Shown piece by piece: positions 59,462 to 64,000 of a stretch of 64,000 nucleotides of DNA (positions are counted from its first letter, which is position 1; every line of letters starts with the position of its first letter). Source of the stretch: Anaerolineales bacterium. Lineage in GTDB: Bacteria; Chloroflexota; Anaerolineae; Anaerolineales; Villigracilaceae. The stretch spans positions 1-64,000 of the forward strand of contig JADLBX010000009.1 in assembly GCA_020847435.1 (NCBI GenBank), given 5' to 3'. The translations under genes and the position numbers were made by a program. The notes under the pieces are model-generated. The model was not told where the DNA came from. It worked only from the letters and a program-made list of their open reading frames with translations, and did not search any database.

Positions 59462-60871
59462 ATGAGTGAAGATGCGCAAATCTTAGAAGATATTGGCGAG
59501 TATAAATACGGTTTTCACGACCGTGACGATTACTACACCTTTAAATCCCGCAAGGGACTCGACCGCGAAGTGGTGGAGCAGATCTCGCACATGAAGGGCG
59601 AGCCGCAGTGGATGCTCGACTTCCGCTTGAAGGCGCTCGACCATTTCACGAAGCGACCGATGCCGAACTGGGGTCCCTCGTTGAAAGAGCTGGACCTCGA
59701 CAACATTTATTACTACGTCAAGCCGACCGAGAAAAGCGAAAAATCATGGGACGACGTTCCCGACGACATCAAGCGCACATTCGATAAACTCGGCGTGCCG
59801 GAAGCGGAACGAAAATTCCTGGCGGGCTTGGGCGCGCAATACGAATCGGAGATGGTGTATCACTCCATTCAAGAACATCTCGAAAAGCAGGGCGTGATCT
59901 TCCTCTCGATTGAAGACGGGCTGCGCCAGCACCCCGACCTGTTCCGTGAATATTTCGGGACGGTCATCCCGATTGAAGATAACAAGTTTGCCGCGTTGAA
60001 CAGCGCGGTTTGGTCGGGCGGATCGTTCGTGTACGTGCCGAAAGGCGTGAAGGTGGATTTGCCCCTGCAGGCATATTTCCGTTTGAACACCGCGAACGTC
60101 GGTCAATTTGAACGGACGCTCATTATCGTGGACGAAGGCGCGTCGGTGCATTACGTCGAAGGTTGTACCGCGCCGCAATACACCACCGATTCGTTCCACT
60201 CCGGTGTGATCGAGATCATCGTCAAAAAAGGCGCGCGCTCGCGTTACTCGACGATTCAAAACTGGTCAACGAACGTCTACAATCTCGTAACCCAACGCGC
60301 CAAAGTATTCGAGAACGGCACGCACGAATGGGTGGACGCCAACCTCGGCTCGAAAGTCACGATGAAATATCCATCATGCTATCTGATGGAACCCGGCGCG
60401 CGCGGTGAGATGCTCTCGATGGCGTTCGCAGGACCCGGTCAGACGCAGGACGCGGGCTCGAAGATGGTGCACTTCGCGCCGAACACGTCGAGCAAGATCA
60501 CCTCGAAATCCATTTCCAAAGCGGGCGGACGCGCGTCCTATCGCGGTTTGCTCAAAGTCCACAAAGGCGCGAAGGGCGTCAAGTCCAACGTTGTGTGCGA
60601 CGCGTTGTTGCTTGATCCGCAATCGCGCTCCGACACGTACCCCTACATCGAAATTGACGAAGACGACGTCACCATTGGTCACGAAGCCTCGGTGAGCAAA
60701 GTGGGTGAGGAGCAACTCTTCTACCTCATGAGCCGCGGTCTCAGCGAAGAAGAAGCCACGACCATGGTCGTCTCCGGTTTCATCGAGCCGCTCGTCAAAG
60801 AATTACCGATGGAATACGCGGTTGAGATGAATCGTTTGATCGCGTTGCAGATGGAAGGAAGTATTGGGTAA
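59462..60871 (+). CDS. sufB: Fe-S cluster assembly scaffold SufB
   Basis: 469 residues, the usual length. SufB motifs: [20 protein letters not shown] near 58-77, [35 protein letters not shown], and the C-terminal [10 protein letters not shown]-type segment ([20 protein letters not shown]) with the conserved tail. The Cys of VEGCTAPQ and the catalytic Glu residues are present. It receives sulfur from SufS and builds the nascent cluster with SufC and SufD. Confidence 0.97.
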   Translation: MSEDAQILEDIGEYKYGFHDRDDYYTFKSRKGLDREVVEQISHMKGEPQWMLDFRLKALDHFTKRPMPNWGPSLKELDLDNIYYYVKPTEKSEKSWDDVPDDIKRTFDKLGVPEAERKFLAGLGAQYESEMVYHSIQEHLEKQGVIFLSIEDGLRQHPDLFREYFGTVIPIEDNKFAALNSAVWSGGSFVYVPKGVKVDLPLQAYFRLNTANVGQFERTLIIVDEGASVHYVEGCTAPQYTTDSFHSGVIEIIVKKGARSRYSTIQNWSTNVYNLVTQRAKVFENGTHEWVDANLGSKVTMKYPSCYLMEPGARGEMLSMAFAGPGQTQDAGSKMVHFAPNTSSKITSKSISKAGGRASYRGLLKVHKGAKGVKSNVVCDALLLDPQSRSDTYPYIEIDEDDVTIGHEASVSKVGEEQLFYLMSRGLSEEEATTMVVSGFIEPLVKELPMEYAVEMNRLIALQMEGSIG

Positions 60872-60890
60872 CGCAAATTGCCAATTTGCG
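60872..60890. repeat. Post-stop palindrome, copy 4 (CGCAAATTG-C-CAATTTGCG)
   Basis: Perfect 9-bp arms around one C, starting immediately after the sufB TAA, inside the sufB-sufD spacer of the operon. Confidence 0.7.
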
Positions 60891-60905
60891 CTACAGGAAA
60901 AAATT

Positions 60906-62246
60906 ATGCAAGAAAAACCAAAAGTAGTAATTTCAAAGACTAGACGCGCGGAATCAGCCGCGAGCGATTTCTCATTCACTGAAGCGGACGTGCGCAAGGG
61001 AGTGGACGCGCTCGCTTCTTACCGGACCTCAGCCTGGTCCGCCTTCGTGAAGAATCGCCTCCCCGACACGTCCCTCGAAGCGTGGCGCCGCACGGACATT
61101 CACGTCTTGCCTGCCGATAAATTTGTCTTTCCAAAACCGGGCGCGTTCAACGATTTGCCTCCGGTGCGCGAAGATTTGTTGCGCCCGCTCGTTGCCGACC
61201 AGCATGGCGGGCAGATCATTCTAACGCCTGGCGGCTCGAAGATCGAACTCGATGAGAAACTCGCGAAGAAAGGCGTCGTCTTCACCGACCTGCTGACCGC
61301 CGAACAAAAATATCCCGAACTGCTCGCAAAGATGATGGGCAAAACCGTCAATGTGGAGGAAGGGAAGTTTTCCGCGCTGGCTGGCGCGTTCGCGCAGAAC
61401 GGCGTGGTGTTGTATGTTCCCAAAGGCGTGACCGTGGACGAGCCGCTTCACTCCGTGTTGTGGGGACCGGGCGCGAACCTGGCTCACGTTTCGCACATCC
61501 TCGTGCTGGTGGACGAGGGCGCGTCGGTGACGTATGTTCACGAAGCCGCGTCGCCCGACGAGGTTGGGGCAAACTCCCTGCACGCGGGAATCGTCGAAAT
61601 CCAAGCGCTGGACGGCGCGGCGTTGAAATTCGTCGAATTGCAATCGTGGGGGCGGCACGTCTGGAATTTCAGCCACGAACGCGCGCGCGTCGAACGCGGC
61701 GGCAATCTCGATTGGATCTTCGGCGCCATCGGTTCGCGTCTCACGAAAAACTTTTCCGAACTCGATCTCGCAGGCGACGGCGCGCAGGGACGTATGTCTG
61801 GTTTTTATTTTACGGACGGCGCCCAACACCTCGACCACGACACGCAACAGAACCATTTTGCGCAACACACGACCAGCGACCTGTTGTTCAAGGGCGCGTT
61901 GAAAGGCAAGAGCCGCTCGGTGTGGCAGGGTATGATCTACGTGGCGCCCGGCGCGCAAAAGACCGACGGGTATCAGGCGAATCGCAACCTCGTGTTGAGC
62001 GACGGCGCGCGCGCCGATTCGATCCCCGGTTTGGAAATCCTTGCCGACGACGTGCGTTGCACGCACGGCGCGACGGTCGGCAAGTTGGAAGCGGAGCCGC
62101 TTTTCTATTTGAAGTCGCGCGGCATCCCGCAAGCGGAAGCGGAGAAGATCATGGTGGAGGGATTCTTCGACCCGATCTTCCAGCGCATCCCGTTCGAGGG
62201 CGTGCGCGAGCGCTTCCAGCAATACATTGCCGATAAAATGGCGTAG
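60906..62246 (+). CDS. sufD: Fe-S cluster assembly protein SufD
   Basis: 446 residues from the ATG at 60906; a TTG at 60864 overlaps sufB and is unlikely. SufD motifs: SLEAWRRTDIHVLPADKFVF near 61-80, LYVPKGVTVDEPLHSVLWGP, DEGASVTYVHEAASPDEVGA, and the C-terminal GATVGKLEAEPLFYLKSRGI and MVEGFFDPIFQRIPFE. SufD pairs with SufB. No Cys ligand is needed here. Confidence 0.95.
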   Translation: MQEKPKVVISKTRRAESAASDFSFTEADVRKGVDALASYRTSAWSAFVKNRLPDTSLEAWRRTDIHVLPADKFVFPKPGAFNDLPPVREDLLRPLVADQHGGQIILTPGGSKIELDEKLAKKGVVFTDLLTAEQKYPELLAKMMGKTVNVEEGKFSALAGAFAQNGVVLYVPKGVTVDEPLHSVLWGPGANLAHVSHILVLVDEGASVTYVHEAASPDEVGANSLHAGIVEIQALDGAALKFVELQSWGRHVWNFSHERARVERGGNLDWIFGAIGSRLTKNFSELDLAGDGAQGRMSGFYFTDGAQHLDHDTQQNHFAQHTTSDLLFKGALKGKSRSVWQGMIYVAPGAQKTDGYQANRNLVLSDGARADSIPGLEILADDVRCTHGATVGKLEAEPLFYLKSRGIPQAEAEKIMVEGFFDPIFQRIPFEGVRERFQQYIADKMA

Positions 62247-62264
62247 CCAGAATCGAGACGTTGA

Positions 62265-62864
62265 ATGGCAACAACAAAATCAAAAAACATGACCAACTCC
62301 AAATCGAAAAAGACCAAGGCAAAACCCGCGCCGCGGAAAACCATGAAAATTGTGAGCCGCTCAAAGCCGGGCGCTTCCGCTCCAAAAGATGAGGCAAAGG
62401 CGGCGGCGAAACAGAAGCCGAAATCCATCGTCCTCGCGCCGCGCAAACCGGAACCGGCGCGCACGCGCCCTGTTGCAACAACCAAAGTCCGCGGGACGAG
62501 CAAGGGATACTCGTCGCGTGTGCTCTCTTCAGCCGACCGTAAAATGCTGAAAGGCTTACGCATCCCGCAATACAATTACATGAAGCCGCCCGGCGCGTTG
62601 CACGATTTTCAAGTGGGCGATGCGGTGGAAGTGTATTGCGACCACGAGAAGAACCGCGACCGTGTGCGCGGCTGGATCCGCGGCACTGTCGTGCAAGTGG
62701 ATAACAAACTCGTCGCGGTGCAGTTCCGTTCCAACGTATACCTCACTGACGGCTGGATGGTGCCGGACCGCATCTTGTGGTACCCGCTGACCTCCGAACA
62801 CATGCGTCCAGCGCCGGGCAAGAAGTCGGCGCGCCGCGAAGAGCGGATGATCCCGGAATATTAG
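62265..62864 (+). CDS. Unknown basic protein with SH3/Tudor-like C-domain, inside the suf operon
   Basis: 199 residues. Residues ~1-80 are Lys/Ala/Pro-rich and probably disordered (SKSKKTKAKPAPRKTMKIVS), then a conserved part starts near 84 (SSRVLSSADRKMLKGLRIPQ). A small beta-rich fold lies at ~105-170 (FQVGDAVEVYCDHEKNRDRV, RGWIRGTVVQVDNKLVAVQF, NVYLTDGWMVPDRILWYPL). The pattern suggests a DNA/RNA- or protein-binding SH3-like domain. It sits 19 bp after sufD and 91 bp before sufS on the same strand, so it is likely co-transcribed, though not a known suf gene. Confidence 0.75.
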   Translation: MATTKSKNMTNSKSKKTKAKPAPRKTMKIVSRSKPGASAPKDEAKAAAKQKPKSIVLAPRKPEPARTRPVATTKVRGTSKGYSSRVLSSADRKMLKGLRIPQYNYMKPPGALHDFQVGDAVEVYCDHEKNRDRVRGWIRGTVVQVDNKLVAVQFRSNVYLTDGWMVPDRILWYPLTSEHMRPAPGKKSARREERMIPEY

Positions 62865-62880
62865 TGGGGCAGGCGGGCGC

Positions 62881-62944
62881 GTAGACAGGTAGGCACGGAT
62901 ACACGTGACGCCTTGTTTACTTGTGTACCTGTTTCCCTGTTTAC
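62881..62944. repeat. Imperfect inverted repeat GTAGACAGGTA / TACCTGT...GTTTAC
   Basis: GTAGACAGGTAGGCACGG opens it and GTACCTGTTTCCCTGTTTAC closes it. It recalls the palindrome at 57298-57334 (ACAGGTAGACACG). It occupies the spacer before sufS. Confidence 0.5.
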
Positions 62945-62955
62945 CATTCTTTCTC

Positions 62956-64000
62956 ATGCTTAACGTCAACGAAATCCGCAAAGACTTTCCAATCCTCCAA
63001 CGCAAGACGCACGACAGCGTTCCGTTGGTGTATTTGGATTCGACCGCCACCTCGCAAAAGCCGACGCCCGTCATCGAGGCGATGGACGCGTACTATCGCC
63101 GCTCGAACGCGAACATCCATCGCGGCGTCCACACGCTCGCCGAGGAAGCGACCGCCATGTATGAAGCGGCGCGCGAGAAGATAGCAAAATTCATCAACTC
63201 GCCTTCCGCGCGGCAAATTGTTTACACGCGCAACACGACCGAGTCGATCAACCTCGTGGCGTACACTTGGGCGCGCGCAAATCTCAAAGCGGGCGACCTC
63301 GTCGTCCTCACCGAGATGGAACATCATTCCAACCTCGTGCCGTGGTTGATGTTGCAATCGGAACGCGGCGTCGAATTGGAATTCATCCCTGTGACGGAAG
63401 ACGGCTTGCTGGATTTGGAAGCCTACAAAACGCTTCTTGCGCGGACCCCGAAACTGGTCGCCTTTACACACATGAGCAACGTCCTCGGCACGATCAACCC
63501 CGCCGCAGACATCATCCGCATGGCGCATGAGGCTGGCGCAGTCACACTCGTTGATGGCGCGCAATCCGTCCCGCACCTCAAAGTGGACATGCAAACCCTC
63601 GACGCGGACTTCTACGCCTTCTCCGCGCACAAAATGTGCGGACCGACAGGCATCGGCGCGTTGTATGGCAAAGCCGAGTTGCTCGAAGCCATGCCTCCGT
63701 TCCTCGGCGGCGGCGACATGATCAAGGAAGTGAAACTCCGCTCGTTCAAGCCGAACACGCTTCCGCACAAATTCGAGGCTGGCACTCCCGCCATCGCGGA
63801 AGCCGTCGGTTTCGGCGCGGCGGTGGATTATCTGACGAAAGTCGGCATGGAGAACATCGCCGCGCACGAACACGCCATCACCGAATACGCGCTCGAACGC
63901 TTGGAGGAAATCCCCGGCGTGAAGTTGTTTGGTCCCTCGGCGGATAAAAAGGGAGGCGTCGCTGCGTTCACCTTCGACGGCGTTCACCCTCACGACGTGG
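62956..64000 (+). CDS. sufS: Cysteine desulfurase SufS (3' end cut by the window)
   Basis: 348 complete codons are visible; the C-terminal ~60 residues, including the active-site Cys, lie outside. Fold-type I PLP enzyme of group II: MLNVNEIRKDFPILQRK, VYLDSTATSQKP (more often DNAATSQKP), VVLTEMEHHSNLVPW, VTLVDGAQSVPHLKVD, and the PLP Lys in FSAHKMCGPTGIGALYG. It removes sulfur from L-cysteine for SufB. A SufE or SufU partner is not seen but could lie to the right. ATG start; TTCTTTCTC upstream is a poor ribosome-binding site. Confidence 0.93.
   Translation, partial: MLNVNEIRKDFPILQRKTHDSVPLVYLDSTATSQKPTPVIEAMDAYYRRSNANIHRGVHTLAEEATAMYEAAREKIAKFINSPSARQIVYTRNTTESINLVAYTWARANLKAGDLVVLTEMEHHSNLVPWLMLQSERGVELEFIPVTEDGLLDLEAYKTLLARTPKLVAFTHMSNVLGTINPAADIIRMAHEAGAVTLVDGAQSVPHLKVDMQTLDADFYAFSAHKMCGPTGIGALYGKAELLEAMPPFLGGGDMIKEVKLRSFKPNTLPHKFEAGTPAIAEAVGFGAAVDYLTKVGMENIAAHEHAITEYALERLEEIPGVKLFGPSADKKGGVAAFTFDGVHPHDV

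Overview
The window reads as a chromosomal stretch of a Chloroflexota bacterium, most likely of class Anaerolineae. This is inferred from the gene repertoire and architecture (VanW/LCP/RodZ-type envelope genes, large GAF-SpoIIE phosphatases, many short Chloroflexota-style hypothetical proteins, a SufR-SufCBD-SufS iron-sulfur locus), from moderately high GC with frequent TTG/GTG starts, and from the many short palindromes between genes. No rRNA, tRNA, CRISPR array, transposase or phage gene was recognised. Both ends are open; the right end cuts sufS.

Layout. 0.2-5.5 kb: an ECF sigma factor with a structured leader, a DegV protein, a small membrane protein, a family-2 glycosyltransferase, a winged-helix AAA ATPase and a glycerophosphodiesterase. 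5.5-12.7 kb: a membrane-anchored GH3-like protein, a Ser/Thr kinase divergent from an FHA-winged-helix regulator, and a HerA-like ATPase. 13-17.2 kb: an envelope operon (VanW protein, Trm112-like zinc protein, HEAT protein, LCP ligase). 17.4-23.1 kb, minus strand: two paralogous membrane proteins under a good promoter, an HD-GYP response regulator, a CheY/Rcp1-like regulator and a PAS-GAF histidine kinase. 23.2-27.3 kb: a partner-switching set (STAS, anti-sigma kinase, GAF-SpoIIE phosphatase). 27.4-31.8 kb: a secreted helical protein, RidA, and an OmpR/histidine-kinase pair split by an unknown gene.

31.8-38.5 kb is a surface-polysaccharide and peptidoglycan block (GT2, polyprenyl-phosphate sugar transferase, CapD-like dehydratase, two FemAB paralogues). 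38.6-41.8 kb holds a D-cysteine desulfhydrase-like gene, a lipoprotein gene flanked by a second copy of that enzyme's 3' end, and a CbiX-like chelatase. 42-47.9 kb: Gre-type factor, enolase, LysM protein, acyl-CoA dehydrogenase operon, cyclophilin. 48.1-52.8 kb: XRE regulator, rplI, a RodZ-like protein with a duplicated cytoplasmic domain, rimO. 52.9-57.3 kb, minus strand: SDR, lipoprotein, murJ, TPR protein, CopD-like protein. 57.4-64 kb: a DUF59 protein and SufR-like repressor divergent from sufC-sufB-sufD-unknown-sufS.

The most striking thing is the density of short palindromic or inverted repeats of several distinct families: post-stop-codon GCAA..TTGC palindromes (four copies), 33-bp AGACCT..AGGTCT palindromes (one intergenic, one inside a gene), CCACAGAG/CTCTGTGG units (six copies), CCAATCTCCAAT/ATTACCA runs (intergenic and in-frame in two genes), and a REP-like inverted pair. 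The second most informative item is the sufR/sufC divergent promoter: two near-consensus sigma70 promoters share one inverted repeat that overlaps both -35 boxes, and the sufR mRNA is predicted to be leaderless. I see no convincing wholly new multigene system. The best leads are the gene-invading repeats, the unknown gene inside the suf operon, the kinase/FHA-winged-helix pair and the flanked lipoprotein cassette.
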